From NCBI RefSeq assembly GCF_900230195.1, contig NZ_OCNE01000002.1, positions 372,001-436,000 of the forward strand: DNA of 64,000 nt, in the 5' to 3' direction. Below the pieces are notes generated by a model that had not been told where the DNA came from, ran no database searches, and saw only the letters and a list, made by a program, of their open reading frames with translations. How positions within the stretch are numbered: position 1 is the first letter of the stretch; every line of letters starts with the position of its first letter. Made by a program: the position numbers and the translations under genes. Positions 53,602-62,750 of the stretch are shown piece by piece. The stretch comes from Streptomyces zhaozhouensis (GTDB lineage Bacteria > Actinomycetota > Actinomycetes > Streptomycetales > Streptomycetaceae).

Positions 53602-54144
53602 ATGACCGACTCACTCAGCGGCGACCTCTGGACCGGCGAGCGGGACGCGCCCGCCGACAAGGCCAAGGCCGCCGCCCACACGGTGCGGGATCGCGCCGAC
53701 GAGCAGGCGAAGGCCCAGTCGCAGCGGGCGGCCGACCGGGTGCGGCAGATCGCGGACGAGCTGTCCGACCTGGCGGACAAGGCCCCCGAGTCCTCGCCGA
53801 CCAGAAGCCTGGTCGCCAAGGCCGCCGAGGGTGGGCACCGGGCCGCCGGCTATCTGGACAAGCACGGCCTCAACGGGCTGCTGGAGGAGACGCAGCGGTT
53901 CGCGAAGCAGCGACCGGCGGCGTTCGTCGGCGCCACGGCGCTGGCCGGTCTCGCCGTCGGCCGGATGGCCAAGGCGGGGCGCGACGCGAACGGCTCGTCG
54001 AACGGCTCGTCGTCGGCACCGGGCACGGACGGCGGGCCCGACGCCTCCGGCACGGCCGGTGGCGACCCGGTGGGAAGCGCCGCCCGCCACGGCACGTTCG
54101 ACCAGGCCCAGCGCCCGGAGCGGACCGGCTACCCGGAGGTGTGA
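53602..54144 (+). CDS. Small membrane-associated protein, first gene of the holin-X/DUF3618 operon
   Basis: 180 residues. Residues 15-75 are a charged amphipathic helix with alanine-rich heptads (KAKAAAHTVRDRADEQAKAQSQRAADRVRQI); a short hydrophobic segment (AFVGATALAGLAVGRMAKAG) sits at about 107-126; the tail is Gly/Ser-rich and disordered. No known family. Two bases separate its stop from the next ATG. Confidence 0.65.
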   Translation: MTDSLSGDLWTGERDAPADKAKAAAHTVRDRADEQAKAQSQRAADRVRQIADELSDLADKAPESSPTRSLVAKAAEGGHRAAGYLDKHGLNGLLEETQRFAKQRPAAFVGATALAGLAVGRMAKAGRDANGSSNGSSSAPGTDGGPDASGTAGGDPVGSAARHGTFDQAQRPERTGYPEV

Positions 54145-54145
54145 G

Positions 54146-54583
54146 ATGGCTCACGACACCGCACACGACACCGCCCGCGCCACGCGCGGCGGCGGGCGCG
54201 GGACGGACGAGCGGTCCGTCGGCTCGCTCTTCGCCGAGGTCACCTCGGACGTGCAGACGCTCGTCCGGCAGGAGGCCGAGCTGGCGAAGACCGAGGTCAA
54301 GGAGGAGATGGGCCGCGCGGGCAAGGCGGCGGGGATGATGGGCGGCGCCGGCTTCGCCGGCTGGATGGTCGTCCTCTTCCTCTCGTTCGCCGGCCTCTTC
54401 GCGCTGGGCAACGTGATGGACCTCGGCTGGGCCGGGCTGATCGTCGCCGGCGTCTGGGCGGTGATCGGCGCGACGCTCTACCTGCTGGGCCGCGGCTCGC
54501 TGCGCCGCTTCTCCCCCAAACCCACCAAGACCATGGAGAGCCTGAAGGAGGACGCGGCATGGGTACGTCATCCGACCGCATAA
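54146..54583 (+). CDS. Phage holin-X family (DUF1469-like) membrane protein
   Basis: 145 residues. An amphipathic helix (LFAEVTSDVQTLVRQEAELAKTEVKEEM) is followed by two membrane helices (GAGFAGWMVVLFLSFAGLFALG and GLIVAGVWAVIGATLYLLG). Called holin-X by similarity, but in actinobacteria these are chromosomal envelope proteins and no phage genes are here. It overlaps the next gene by 25 bp. Confidence 0.8.
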   Translation: MAHDTAHDTARATRGGGRGTDERSVGSLFAEVTSDVQTLVRQEAELAKTEVKEEMGRAGKAAGMMGGAGFAGWMVVLFLSFAGLFALGNVMDLGWAGLIVAGVWAVIGATLYLLGRGSLRRFSPKPTKTMESLKEDAAWVRHPTA

Positions 54584-55101
54584 GGAAGGACATCGAGTCG
54601 ACCCGCAACCAGCTGGCCACCGATCTCGACCAACTCGCCGACCGGGTCAGCCCGAAGAAGGCCGCGCGCCGGAACGGCACGCACCTGAAGGAGTCGGTCA
54701 CCGGTTCGGTCACGGACGCGCGCGACCGGATCCGCGAGGCCGCCTCGCACTCCGCCGACCACGCCCGGCACGGCGGACAGAACGGCGCCCAGTCGATGCG
54801 TGACGGCGCCGGCCAGGCCGCCGAGCAGGCCAAGGGCAACCCACTGGCCGCGGGCGCGGCGAGCTTCGCGGTCGGCGTGCTCGCGGCGGCGCTGCTGCCG
54901 AGCAGCGAGGGCGAGCGGCGGGCGGCCGGACGCGTCGCGGAACGCGCGGGCCCGCAGCTGGAGCCGCTGCGGGAGGCGGCGGGGAAGTCGGCGCGCGAGT
55001 TCGGCGCCGAGGCCAAGGAGTCGATGCGCCAGGCGGCCGACGACATCCGCCACTCGGCGTCGGACGCGGCCCGCCACACGAGGGACCGCGCGACACACTG
55101 A
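54559..55101 (+). CDS. DUF3618 family membrane-associated protein
   Basis: 180 residues. The DUF3618 core is IRKDIESTRNQLATDLDQLADRVSP (about 8-32), a coiled helix ending before one membrane helix (NPLAAGAASFAVGVLAAALLP, about 94-114). The rest is a long amphipathic helix. Always found with holin-X proteins in actinobacteria; a role in envelope stress or growth is assumed, not shown. Confidence 0.8.
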   Translation: MGTSSDRIRKDIESTRNQLATDLDQLADRVSPKKAARRNGTHLKESVTGSVTDARDRIREAASHSADHARHGGQNGAQSMRDGAGQAAEQAKGNPLAAGAASFAVGVLAAALLPSSEGERRAAGRVAERAGPQLEPLREAAGKSAREFGAEAKESMRQAADDIRHSASDAARHTRDRATH

Positions 55102-55145
55102 CGCGCCGCACCGTCCCCCGCGCCCCCGAGCCGCCCCCGGCGGCG

Positions 55146-55168
55146 AAGGGGTGCGGGGGACCGCGCGC
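55146..55168. repeat. Copy of the dispersed intergenic repeat
   Basis: AAGGGGTGCGGGGGACCGCGCG, preceded at about 55114-55126 by the inverted TCCCCCGCGCCCC half, in the 189-bp gap after the DUF3618 gene; the same layout occurs at 48324-48374. Confidence 0.6.
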
Positions 55169-55290
55169 GCTCCCACGGCCCCGCGGCCGACGCCGCGCCC
55201 CGGCCACGCGGACGCGTAGTCGCCCCGCCTCACATCACAGCTCGGCGACACCCCGCCCGGAACCGTCGCGTCCGGGCGATACTGGTCACC

Positions 55291-56097
55291 ATGCCGACCA
55301 TCGCCGCCCCCTCCCGTTCGGAACTGATCGAACACCTGATTCGCACCCGGATCGCCGGCGAGGTCGCCACCCCGAGGGAGAACAACCTCGCGCACTACCG
55401 CGAGTTGGCCAACGGCAACCGCTACTACTGGCTCGGACTCGAACTCGGCGACCGCTGGACCGACGAGCAGGACGTGCTGGCCGTGATGGCCGAGCGCTGC
55501 GGCGTCGACGAGGACCCCGAGCACCGGCAGGGGCAGGACACCATCGACCCCGAGCTCACCGTGGACGGCCTGGACCGGGCCGCCGCTCTGCTGCGCAAGG
55601 CGGCCCAGGACCGGCAGCGGGTGCTGGTCGCCACCGGCCACCCCGGCGGCCTGCTCGACGTGCACGCCCAGACCGCCGCCGCGCTCAGCGCCGTCGGCTG
55701 CGACCTGGTGCGCGTCCCGCTCGGGCTGACGGCCGACGAGGGCGTGGTCGCGCAGTTGGCCGGCGTCGCGATGTACGAGCGCGGCGCGACGCTCTGGCAC
55801 ACCCACTCCCCGCAGCCCATGGCGGAGATCCTGACCGCCCTGCCGCAGGAGGGCGAGGAGCTGCCCGACCTGGTGATCGCCGACCACGGCTGGGCGGGCT
55901 GCGCCGCGCAGTTCGGCATCGAGACCGTGGGCTACGCGGATTGCAACGACCCGGCGCTCTTCCTCGGCGAGAACGAGGGCACGCTGAGCGTCTGCGTCCC
56001 GCTGGACGACCACGTGATCAACCCGCGCTTCTACGAGCCGATGACGGCCTACCTGCTGGACGCCGCCGGTCTCGCCGGCCCCAGCCCCCTGGTCTGA
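55291..56097 (+). CDS. Conserved actinobacterial protein, possible phosphatase
   Basis: 268 residues, soluble. Regions VLVATGHPGGLLDVHAQTAAAL (about 111-132), LWHTHSPQPMAEIL (about 169-182), LVIADHGWAGCAAQFGIETVGYADCNDPA (about 191-219) contain several His/Asp motifs suggestive of a metal phosphatase; homologues in Streptomyces are annotated simply as phosphatase. I cannot assign a named family or substrate. The start is the first ATG, with no clear Shine-Dalgarno. Convergent with the thioesterase gene. Confidence 0.65.
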   Translation: MPTIAAPSRSELIEHLIRTRIAGEVATPRENNLAHYRELANGNRYYWLGLELGDRWTDEQDVLAVMAERCGVDEDPEHRQGQDTIDPELTVDGLDRAAALLRKAAQDRQRVLVATGHPGGLLDVHAQTAAALSAVGCDLVRVPLGLTADEGVVAQLAGVAMYERGATLWHTHSPQPMAEILTALPQEGEELPDLVIADHGWAGCAAQFGIETVGYADCNDPALFLGENEGTLSVCVPLDDHVINPRFYEPMTAYLLDAAGLAGPSPLV

Positions 56098-56145
56098 CCC
56101 CGGCCCGGTCCCGGCGCACACGCCCCGCCTCCCGGGCGGAACGGC

Positions 56146-57030
56146 TCAGCCGCGCGGGACGCGCATCAGCCCCTCCTGGATCACCGAGACCGCCAGCCGC
56201 CCGTCCCGGGTGAAGATCCGCCCCCGCGCCAGCCCGCGCCCGCCCTGCGCGGTGGGCGAGTCGGTGTCGTAGAGCAGCCACTCGTCGGCGCGGAACGGCC
56301 GGTGGAACCACATCGCGTGGTCCAGGCTGGCGCCCACGATGTCGCCGACCGTCCAGCCGCCCCTGCCGTGCGCCAGCAGCACCGAGTCCAGCAGCGTCAT
56401 GTCGGAGACGTAGGTGGCCAGGCAGAGGTGCGAGACCGGGCTGTCCGCCTCCCCGTCGAGCTTCCCGTTGACGCGGAACCACACCTGGGAACGCGGCTCG
56501 CGCCGGACGCCGGCCGTGGCGAACGGGGGCTCGTTCACGTACCGCAGGTCGATGGCGCGCCGCGCGTCCAGCAGCAGCTCCACCACGGCGGGGTCGACGA
56601 AGCGGTCGGCGTAGCGGGGCAGCATCTCGTCGGCGGTCGGCAGCGTCTCGGGGTCGGGGACCTCGGGCATCGGCTCCTGGTGCTCCAGCCCCTCCTCGAC
56701 GTCCTGGAGCGAGGCCGAGAGATGGAAGATCGGCTGCCCGTGCTGGACCGCCACCACGCGCCGGGTGCTGAACGAACGCCCGTCCCTGATCCGGTCCACG
56801 GTGTAGACGATCGGCGCGCCCGGGTCGCCCGGGCGCAGGAAGTAGGAGTGCAGCGAGTGGGCCACGCGCTCCTCGGGGACGGTGCGGCAGGCCGCGACCA
56901 GCGCCTGCGCGGCGACCTGGCCGCCGAAGACGCGGGGCACCACGGAACGGTGGCTGTCGCCCCGGAAGATGTCGCGCTCGATGGGCTCCAGGTCGAGCAG
57001 ACCGAGCAGGTACTGGAGAGTAGCGTCCAT
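56146..57030 (-). CDS. tesB: Acyl-CoA thioesterase II (TesB-like)
   Basis: 294 residues from ATG 57030. Double-hotdog fold: FGGQVAAQALVAACRTVP with HSLHSYFLRPGD (about 35-73) in the first hotdog and GASLDHAMWFHRPFRADEWLLYDTDSP (about 225-255) in the second, whose Asp is the catalytic residue of TesB. Hydrolyses medium and long acyl-CoA. Size is normal. It lies just downstream of the tRNA-fMet terminator. Confidence 0.92.
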   Translation of the reverse strand: MDATLQYLLGLLDLEPIERDIFRGDSHRSVVPRVFGGQVAAQALVAACRTVPEERVAHSLHSYFLRPGDPGAPIVYTVDRIRDGRSFSTRRVVAVQHGQPIFHLSASLQDVEEGLEHQEPMPEVPDPETLPTADEMLPRYADRFVDPAVVELLLDARRAIDLRYVNEPPFATAGVRREPRSQVWFRVNGKLDGEADSPVSHLCLATYVSDMTLLDSVLLAHGRGGWTVGDIVGASLDHAMWFHRPFRADEWLLYDTDSPTAQGGRGLARGRIFTRDGRLAVSVIQEGLMRVPRG

Positions 57031-57130
57031 GCCTCGATTCTCCACAGCCGCCGGCGCCCGGCCACGGCCGGCCGTCCCGGAGCGCCGAACACGGCCGAAA
57101 CCGGAGGGGGCACGCCGAGGCGGAAACGAC

Positions 57131-57164
57131 CGAAGGTCCGGCCCCCGAAAGGACCGGACCTTCG
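57131..57164 (-). terminator. Terminator of the initiator tRNA gene
   Basis: CGAAGGTCCGG (57131-57141) and CCGGACCTTCG (57154-57164) form a perfect 11-bp stem with a 12-nt loop, 9 bp beyond the tRNA 3' end on the minus strand. Confidence 0.85.
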
Positions 57165-57172
57165 TTCACCAG

Positions 57173-57246
57173 TAGCGGGGACAGGATTTGAACCTGCGAC
57201 CTCTGGGTTATGAGCCCAGCGAGCTACCGAGCTGCTCCACCCCGCG
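57173..57246 (-). tRNA. Initiator tRNA-fMet (anticodon CAT)
   Basis: A 74-nt cloverleaf on the minus strand. Initiator features are visible: unpaired first acceptor position (C1 opposite U72) and three consecutive G-C pairs in the anticodon stem (GGG...CCC around CTCATAA). Anticodon at 57210-57212. CCA is not encoded. Confidence 0.95.
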
Positions 57247-57288
57247 TCGTGTTGACCACTCTAGCCCCGCCGCGTCCCGACGGGCAAA

Positions 57289-57708
57289 TCAGCCGCCCCG
57301 CACGCACGCGGGACAGCGCCCGTAGTAGGTGACGACCGCGCGCGACACCTCGAAGCCGAAGCGCTCCCCCTCCGGCAGCGCCCGCATCGGGTCCTCGCCC
57401 AGCCGCACGTCGCGCATCGCGCCGCAGCCGGAGCAGACCAGATGCTGGTGCGGGTCGTGGGCGTTGGGGTCGTACCGCTTGGCCCGGCCGTCCGTGGTCA
57501 CCTCGCTCACCTCGCCGAGGGAGACCAGCTCGCCCAGCGTGTTGTAGACCGAGGCCCGGGAGATCTCCGGCAGCCGGTCCACGGCCCTGGCGTGGACCTC
57601 GTCCGCGGTGAAGTGGACGTGCTCGCCGTTCAACACCTCCGCGATGACGCGCCGTTGGGCGGTCAGTCGCCAACCCCTGGCGCGCAGTCGCTCAAGCAGG
57701 TCACTCAT
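57289..57708 (-). CDS. Fur-family transcriptional regulator (FurA/PerR/CatR-like)
   Basis: 139 residues. Winged helix ERLRARGWRLTAQRRVIAEVL with recognition helix ISRASVYNTLGELVSLGEV (about 48-66). Two CxxC structural-zinc motifs are present (VCSGCGAM, RCPACVRGG), and DPHQHLVC is in the regulatory metal region. The sequence style fits the peroxide-sensing FurA/CatR clade. No Shine-Dalgarno precedes ATG 57708, so leaderless translation is likely. A perfect 7-1-7 operator lies 55 bp upstream; the expected divergent catalase is absent. Confidence 0.85.
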   Translation of the reverse strand: MSDLLERLRARGWRLTAQRRVIAEVLNGEHVHFTADEVHARAVDRLPEISRASVYNTLGELVSLGEVSEVTTDGRAKRYDPNAHDPHQHLVCSGCGAMRDVRLGEDPMRALPEGERFGFEVSRAVVTYYGRCPACVRGG

Positions 57709-57762
57709 GGCGCCAGCCTAGTACTTCCCTGGGGGCCATCGCGTTCCGGACTCACCCTTGAC

Positions 57763-57777
57763 TTGGACTAAGTCCAA
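57763..57777. promoter_or_regulatory. Fur/PerR-type operator within a promoter that faces no gene
   Basis: TTGGACTAAGTCCAA is a perfect 7-1-7 palindrome. It overlaps a rightward promoter, TTGACT (57758-57763), 16 bp, TAAGAT (57780-57785), whose start would fall at ATG 57792. It lies 55 bp from the divergent fur start, so it likely autoregulates fur. No catalase or other gene follows on the plus strand before hisN. Confidence 0.72.
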
Positions 57778-57881
57778 TATAAGATTGGCTCATGAAAGGC
57801 GGCGGGCGGTCCCGCGCCGTGGTCCAAGGCCCTCCACGGCTCGGGAACCGCCCGCCGCGCCCTTCCGGACGACCGTGCGGC

Positions 57882-58676
57882 TCAGGCGCGCAGCTTCGCC
57901 AGCAGCTCCTCGTGGAGCAGCCCGTTCGACGCGGCGGCGTCCGCCCCGTGCGGCCCCGGCACCCCGTCGAGGCCGGTGTAACGGCCTCCGGCCTCGGTCA
58001 CCACGATCGAGGGGGCGGCCATGTCCCACAGCGACAGCTCAGGCTCGGCGCAGATGTCGACGGCGCCCTCGGCGACCATCATGTACGACCAGAAGTCGCC
58101 GTAGCCGCGGGTGCGCCAGCAGGAGCGCGTCAGGTCGAGCAGCCCGTCGAGCATCCCGCGCTTCTCCCAACCCCCCAGCGAGGAGAGGGAGAACGACGCG
58201 TCCGCCAGCGAGCCGACGTCGGAGACCCGCAGCCGGCTCGCGGAGGTCAGGCTGCGCCCGGCGAACGCGCCCCCGCCGCGCACCGCCCACCAGCGCCGGT
58301 TCAGCGCCGGCGCCGAGACCAGGCCGACCACCGGCAGGTCGCCCTCCGCGTCCCGTTCCAGCAACGCGATCAGCGTGGCCCAGACCGGCACCCCGCGCAC
58401 GTAGTTCTTGGTGCCGTCGATCGGGTCGATCACCCAGCGCCGGGGGCCCTGTCCCTCACTCCCGTACTCCTCGCCCAGCACGGCGTCCCGGGGCCGGGCC
58501 CGCCGCAGCGCGGAGCGGATCAACTCCTCGGCCGCCCGGTCGGCCTCGCTGACGGGGGTCATGTCCGGTTTGGTGTCGACCTTGAGGTCGAGCGCCTTGA
58601 ACCGGTCCATCGTCGTGGCGTCGGCGGCGTCGGCCAGCACATGCGCGAGGCGCAGATCATCGTGGTAGTCGGCCAT
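57882..58676 (-). CDS. hisN: Histidinol-phosphatase, inositol-monophosphatase family
   Basis: 264 residues from ATG 58676. The Li-sensitive phosphatase metal motifs are present: GEEYGSEG (about 69-76), [12 protein letters not shown] (about 84-95) and the C-terminal [15 protein letters not shown] (about 214-228). In Streptomyces the HisN protein of this position performs the histidinol-phosphate phosphatase step of histidine biosynthesis; inositol monophosphatase activity is an alternative. Next to rsgA and aroA, a familiar core order. Confidence 0.85.
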   Translation of the reverse strand: MADYHDDLRLAHVLADAADATTMDRFKALDLKVDTKPDMTPVSEADRAAEELIRSALRRARPRDAVLGEEYGSEGQGPRRWVIDPIDGTKNYVRGVPVWATLIALLERDAEGDLPVVGLVSAPALNRRWWAVRGGGAFAGRSLTSASRLRVSDVGSLADASFSLSSLGGWEKRGMLDGLLDLTRSCWRTRGYGDFWSYMMVAEGAVDICAEPELSLWDMAAPSIVVTEAGGRYTGLDGVPGPHGADAAASNGLLHEELLAKLRA

Positions 58677-58834
58677 GCCCCCCAGTATCACCGCCGCTCG
58701 CCCCGGCGCGGGCGGCGGGCGAGGGCGGCGCCGGCGGCGGCGCCCCTTGACACCCCGCGCGGGCGCGTCAATTCTGTCCCCGGACCTGGCGGTGTCCCCC
58801 AGCCGGTGCCCGCCCCCGGAGCGAGGAGGCGACG

Positions 58835-59359
58835 ATGCCCACCGCGCGCGAGTCCCTGCTGGAAGCCGCCGGAAGCGCCGTCGACGAGCGGCCGTGGCCG
58901 CTGGTGCGGATGGTCGAGGTGGCGGCGTCCGCCGGGGTCTCCCGGCAGACCCTCTACAACGAGTTCGGCGACAAGGCGGGCCTCGGGCGCGCCCTGACGG
59001 ACCATCGGGTGTCCGGGTTCCTCGACGGGTTCCGCGAGCACTGCGCCCGGCGCGCCGCCGGCGCCGGCGATCCGCTCGCCGAGGCCGCCGACTGGATCGT
59101 CTCCGCCGCCCGCGCCGACCGTCTGGTGCGCGCCTCGCTCACCGGCTGCCGGTGCGGCGGGATGCCGCCGGCCCGGACGCCTCCCGGCAGGCTGGTGGCG
59201 GAGTTACGCGAACGCGCGCTGCGCGCCCTCGCCCCCCACACCGCGCCCCCGGCGCGCGCCGGGCTGCCCGACTCCTGCGAGACGGCCATAAGGCTGGCCA
59301 TCTCCCGGCTGATCGCGCCCCCCGAACGCGAGAACCCCGAGGCGTCCGGGGGCCGTTGA
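58835..59359 (+). CDS. TetR-family regulator
   Basis: 174 residues; GAGGAGG precedes the ATG. The N-terminal helix-turn-helix is [29 protein letters not shown] (about 27-55). The ligand domain is short and Arg/Pro-rich, ending in [14 protein letters not shown]. Target unknown. It stands alone between hisN and rsgA, divergent from hisN. Confidence 0.85.
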   Translation: MPTARESLLEAAGSAVDERPWPLVRMVEVAASAGVSRQTLYNEFGDKAGLGRALTDHRVSGFLDGFREHCARRAAGAGDPLAEAADWIVSAARADRLVRASLTGCRCGGMPPARTPPGRLVAELRERALRALAPHTAPPARAGLPDSCETAIRLAISRLIAPPERENPEASGGR

Positions 59360-59397
59360 GGGCCCCTCCCGGGAACGCCGGCCCGCCGGCCGCCCGG

Positions 59398-60402
59398 TCA
59401 GTCGCCCTCGTGGCGTTCCCTGGTGGCGAGCAGCCGCCGCAACGAGTAGAGCCGCGACGGCTCGGCGTGGCCCTCGGCCACCCAGTCGTCCAGCGCGCAG
59501 TCCGGCTCGTCGTGCCCGCAGGCGCGCGGACAGCCGGCCGCGCCCGGTTCCAGGTCGGGGAACGCGTGGATCACCCGGGACGGGTCGACGTGGTGCAGCC
59601 CGAAGGACCGCACCCCGGGGGTGTCGATCACCCAGCCGTCGGCGTCCGGCAGCGGCAGCGCCAACGCGGAGACGGTGGTGTGCCGGCCGCGCCCGGTCAC
59701 CGCGTTGACGTGTCCCGTCGCCCGGCGCCGTTCCGGCACCAGCGCGTTGACCAGGGTCGTCTTGCCGACTCCGCTGTGCCCGACGAACGCGGTCAGCCGC
59801 CCGGCCAACAGCGCGTGGATCGCGGCGACCGACTCCTCGTCGAACCGCTCCACGCTGGTCACCACGTGCCGCACCCCGAGCGGCGCGTAGGTCTCCAGCA
59901 GCGGCTCGGCGGGCGCCAGGTCGGCCTTGGTGAGGATGAGCAGCGGTTCGAGCCCGGCGTCGTAGGCGGCGACCAGGCAGCGGTCGATCAGCCGGGGCCG
60001 CGGCCGCGGGTCGGCCAGCGCGGTGACGATCGCCAGCTGGTCGGCGTTGGCGACCACCACCCGCTCGAACGGATCGTCGTCGTCGGCGGTGCGGCGGAGC
60101 GTGGAGCGGCGCTTCTCGACGCGCACCACGCGGGCCAGGGTGTCCTTCTTCCCCGAGAGGTCGCCGACCACGGCGACCCGGTCCCCGACCACCACGCTCT
60201 TGCGGCCCAGCTCCCTGGCCTTCATCGCGACCACGGTGCGGTCCTCGACGAGGCAGGTCAGCCGCCCCCGGTCCACTGTCACCACGAATCCCTCGGCCGC
60301 GTCCTCGTGGGCCGGCCTGCGGTGGGTGCGGGGCCTGGTGCCCCGGCGGCTGGGGCGGACCCGGACGTCCTCCTCGTCCGCGTTCTTGCCGTAGCGACGC
60401 AT
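59398..60402 (-). CDS. rsgA: Ribosome-small-subunit-dependent GTPase A
   Basis: 334 residues. Circularly permuted GTPase checking 30S maturation: an OB-type N-domain, then G4 LTKAD (about 158-162), G1 VGHSGVGKTTLVNAL (about 210-224), G3 IDTPGVRSFGL (about 262-272), and a C-terminal zinc motif GCPRACGHDEPDCAL (about 292-306). It begins 12 bp after the aroA stop, in the same transcript. Confidence 0.94.
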   Translation of the reverse strand: MRRYGKNADEEDVRVRPSRRGTRPRTHRRPAHEDAAEGFVVTVDRGRLTCLVEDRTVVAMKARELGRKSVVVGDRVAVVGDLSGKKDTLARVVRVEKRRSTLRRTADDDDPFERVVVANADQLAIVTALADPRPRPRLIDRCLVAAYDAGLEPLLILTKADLAPAEPLLETYAPLGVRHVVTSVERFDEESVAAIHALLAGRLTAFVGHSGVGKTTLVNALVPERRRATGHVNAVTGRGRHTTVSALALPLPDADGWVIDTPGVRSFGLHHVDPSRVIHAFPDLEPGAAGCPRACGHDEPDCALDDWVAEGHAEPSRLYSLRRLLATRERHEGD

Positions 60403-60414
60403 CGCCGGGCCCGC

Positions 60415-61785
60415 CTAGTCCCCGACCCCCGCGGCGCCCGGCCCCTCCGGGGCCAGCATCCGGTGCCACAGCTCCGGGAAGTCGGGCATGGTCTTGCCCG
60501 TCGTGTCGATGTCCTCGACCTCGACGTCCTTGACCACCAGGCCCAACAGCGCGCCCGCGGTGGCCAGTCGGTGGTCCTCGTAGGTGTGGAAGACCCCGCC
60601 GTGCAGCGGACGCGGACGGATGCGCAGCCCGTCGTCGGTCTCGGTGACATCGCCGCCGAGCGCGTTGATCTCCCTGGTCAACGCGGCCAGCCGGTCAGTC
60701 TCGTGAAGCCGCAGATGGCCGACGCCGCGCAGCGTGGACTCGCTCTCGGCGAGGGCGGCGACCGCCGCGATGCCCGGCGTCAGCTCGCCGACCTCGCCGA
60801 GGTCCGCGTCGATGCCGCGCACCCGGCCGGTGCCGGTCAGCGTCAGGCCCCGGTCGTCCAGGTGGCACTCGCCGCCCATCTCGGTGAAGATCCGCCGCAG
60901 CGCGTCACCCGGCTGGGTCGTCCTGGTCGGCCAGTCGGGAACGGTGACCCGGCCGCCGGTGATCAGCGCGGCGGCCAGGAACGGCTGCGCGTTGGAGAGG
61001 TCGGGCTCGACCACCAGGTCCCGGCCGAGCAGCGCGCCCGGCGTCACCCGCCAGACGTTGGGCTCGCCGCCCGAGTCGGGCGCGTCCACCTGCGCGCCGG
61101 CCCGGCGCAGCATGTCCACGGTCATCCGGATGTGCGGGGTCGACGGCAGCCGCTCGCCCACGTGCCGCACCTCGACGCCCTTGTTGAACCGGGGCGCGGA
61201 GAGCAGCAGCGCGCTGACGAACTGCGAGGACGAGGAGGCGTCGACGGTGACCCGCCCGCCGTCCAGCGAACCGGCGCCGTGCACCGTCATCGGCAGGACA
61301 CCCCGACCGCCGTCCTCGATCCTGGCGCCCAGCGCGCGCAGCGCCTCGATCACGCCGCGCAGCGGTCGCTCGTGGGAGCGCGGGTCGCCGTCGAACCGGA
61401 CCGGCCCCTCGGCGAGAGCGGCCAGCGGCGGCAGGAAGCGCATCACGGTGCCCGCGTTCCCCACGTCGACCGTGGCGGGCGCCTGCGGGTGCGCGGGGAT
61501 GACCCGCCACGCCTCGCCGCCGCCCCCGGCCGGGCCGGCGACCGCCGAGCTGGAGGAGACGGTCTCCTCGATGCCGATGCCGAGCGCGCGCAGCGCCTCC
61601 GCCATCAGCAGGGTGTCCCGGGAGCGCAGCGGGCGCCGCAGCCAGCCGGGGTCGGCGGCGAGCGCCGCCAGGATCAGGGCCCGGTTGGTGACCGACTTGG
61701 AGCCGGGCACCGTCACCGTCGCGTCCACCGCGCCGGGGGCGAAAGGCGCGGGCCAGAGGGCCAGGGTCTCGCTGTGGTCGGTCAT
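60415..61785 (-). CDS. aroA: 3-phosphoshikimate 1-carboxyvinyltransferase (EPSP synthase)
   Basis: 456 residues from ATG 61785. Makes EPSP from shikimate-3-phosphate and PEP in the aromatic amino acid pathway. Signatures are [14 protein letters not shown] (about 25-38), the PEP-binding [15 protein letters not shown] (about 106-120) and the C-terminal [15 protein letters not shown] (about 350-364). ATGAGCCTC context has a modest ribosome site. First of an aroA-rsgA pair; the M50 gene precedes it by 41 bp. Confidence 0.95.
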   Translation of the reverse strand: MTDHSETLALWPAPFAPGAVDATVTVPGSKSVTNRALILAALAADPGWLRRPLRSRDTLLMAEALRALGIGIEETVSSSSAVAGPAGGGGEAWRVIPAHPQAPATVDVGNAGTVMRFLPPLAALAEGPVRFDGDPRSHERPLRGVIEALRALGARIEDGGRGVLPMTVHGAGSLDGGRVTVDASSSSQFVSALLLSAPRFNKGVEVRHVGERLPSTPHIRMTVDMLRRAGAQVDAPDSGGEPNVWRVTPGALLGRDLVVEPDLSNAQPFLAAALITGGRVTVPDWPTRTTQPGDALRRIFTEMGGECHLDDRGLTLTGTGRVRGIDADLGEVGELTPGIAAVAALAESESTLRGVGHLRLHETDRLAALTREINALGGDVTETDDGLRIRPRPLHGGVFHTYEDHRLATAGALLGLVVKDVEVEDIDTTGKTMPDFPELWHRMLAPEGPGAAGVGD

Positions 61786-61826
61786 GAGCCTCACTCTAGT
61801 GCGTGACAGTCCGTGATCGCCGGTGT

Positions 61827-62540
61827 TCAACGGTCGAGCAACCACCCGGCGCCACCGATCAACGACGCCAACGTCACCGCGTGAAACAGAATCAGCCAGA
61901 AGAAGGCGGGCGCGTGCGTCAGCCGCGCGAGCTGGTCCGCGTCCGAGTCACGCGCCTGCCCGCGCCGGCGCTTGGACTGGAGCTCGAAGACCGGGCGCAC
62001 GCCCCCGAACAACAGGAACCAGACCACGAGATAGGCGAACGCCGCCTGCACGTCCGGCTCGGTGAGCCAGGAGACCAGCAGAAAGAGCGCGCAGGTCAGC
62101 AGCACGGTGAGCAGGCCGTACGCGTTGCGCGTCATCACCAGCAGCGCCAGCAGCAGCGCGGTGGCGCCCCACAGCAGCGCCGTGATGCGGCCGGCCCCCA
62201 GCAGCGCGGCACCGCCGAGCCCCAGCAGCGACGGGGCGACATAGCCGGCCGCCGCCGTCAGGATCATCCCGAAGCCGGTGGGTTTGCCCCGCGAGACGGT
62301 CAGCCCCGAGGTGTCGGAGTGCAGCTTGATGCCCTCCAGCCGCCGCCCGCTGAGCAGCGCCACCAGGCCGTGTCCGCCCTCGTGGGCGATGGTGATGGTG
62401 TTCCGCGTCAGCCGCCAGATCCCCCAGGGCACGACCGCCGCCAGCGCGACGAGGGCCGTGGCCACGACCAGCCACATCTCGGGAGCGGGCTGCGTGCCGG
62501 TGACCCGGTCCCACAGCTCCTCGATATCAGCGATGTCCAT
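61827..62540 (-). CDS. M50-family membrane metallopeptidase
   Basis: 237 residues with about six membrane helices. Zinc motif HEGGH in [17 protein letters not shown] (residues about 50-66), the site-2-protease-type HExxH. Upstream of aroA on the same strand. Probable intramembrane protease of unknown target; some actinobacterial homologues may be catalytically silent. Confidence 0.85.
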   Translation of the reverse strand: MDIADIEELWDRVTGTQPAPEMWLVVATALVALAAVVPWGIWRLTRNTITIAHEGGHGLVALLSGRRLEGIKLHSDTSGLTVSRGKPTGFGMILTAAAGYVAPSLLGLGGAALLGAGRITALLWGATALLLALLVMTRNAYGLLTVLLTCALFLLVSWLTEPDVQAAFAYLVVWFLLFGGVRPVFELQSKRRRGQARDSDADQLARLTHAPAFFWLILFHAVTLASLIGGAGWLLDR

Positions 62541-62750
62541 GACTGCCCGATCCTAGGGCTATCCGATGAACGCGCGGCCGGCGACCGGGGTCACAACGAC
62601 GCGGGGGCGTTGAGGAAACGGTTCGGTCATGTCACGTCCGCTGGGCCACCCGCAGGAGGGCATTCACTCCAATGCCTCACATCTTGGCCGGGACCGCATC
62701 GTTTGGCGGAATGTGACCGCACTGCCAGCCGAGGGCGAGGACCGCGACCG

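Noticed and set aside
54146..54583. Prophage lysis module from the holin-like gene
   Set aside because: No endolysin, structural or integrase genes are near, and this family is chromosomal in actinobacteria.
57792..57881. A gene starting at ATG 57792 downstream of the Fur-type operator
   Set aside because: The frame continues only as antisense to hisN, with no resemblance to a catalase or any protein.
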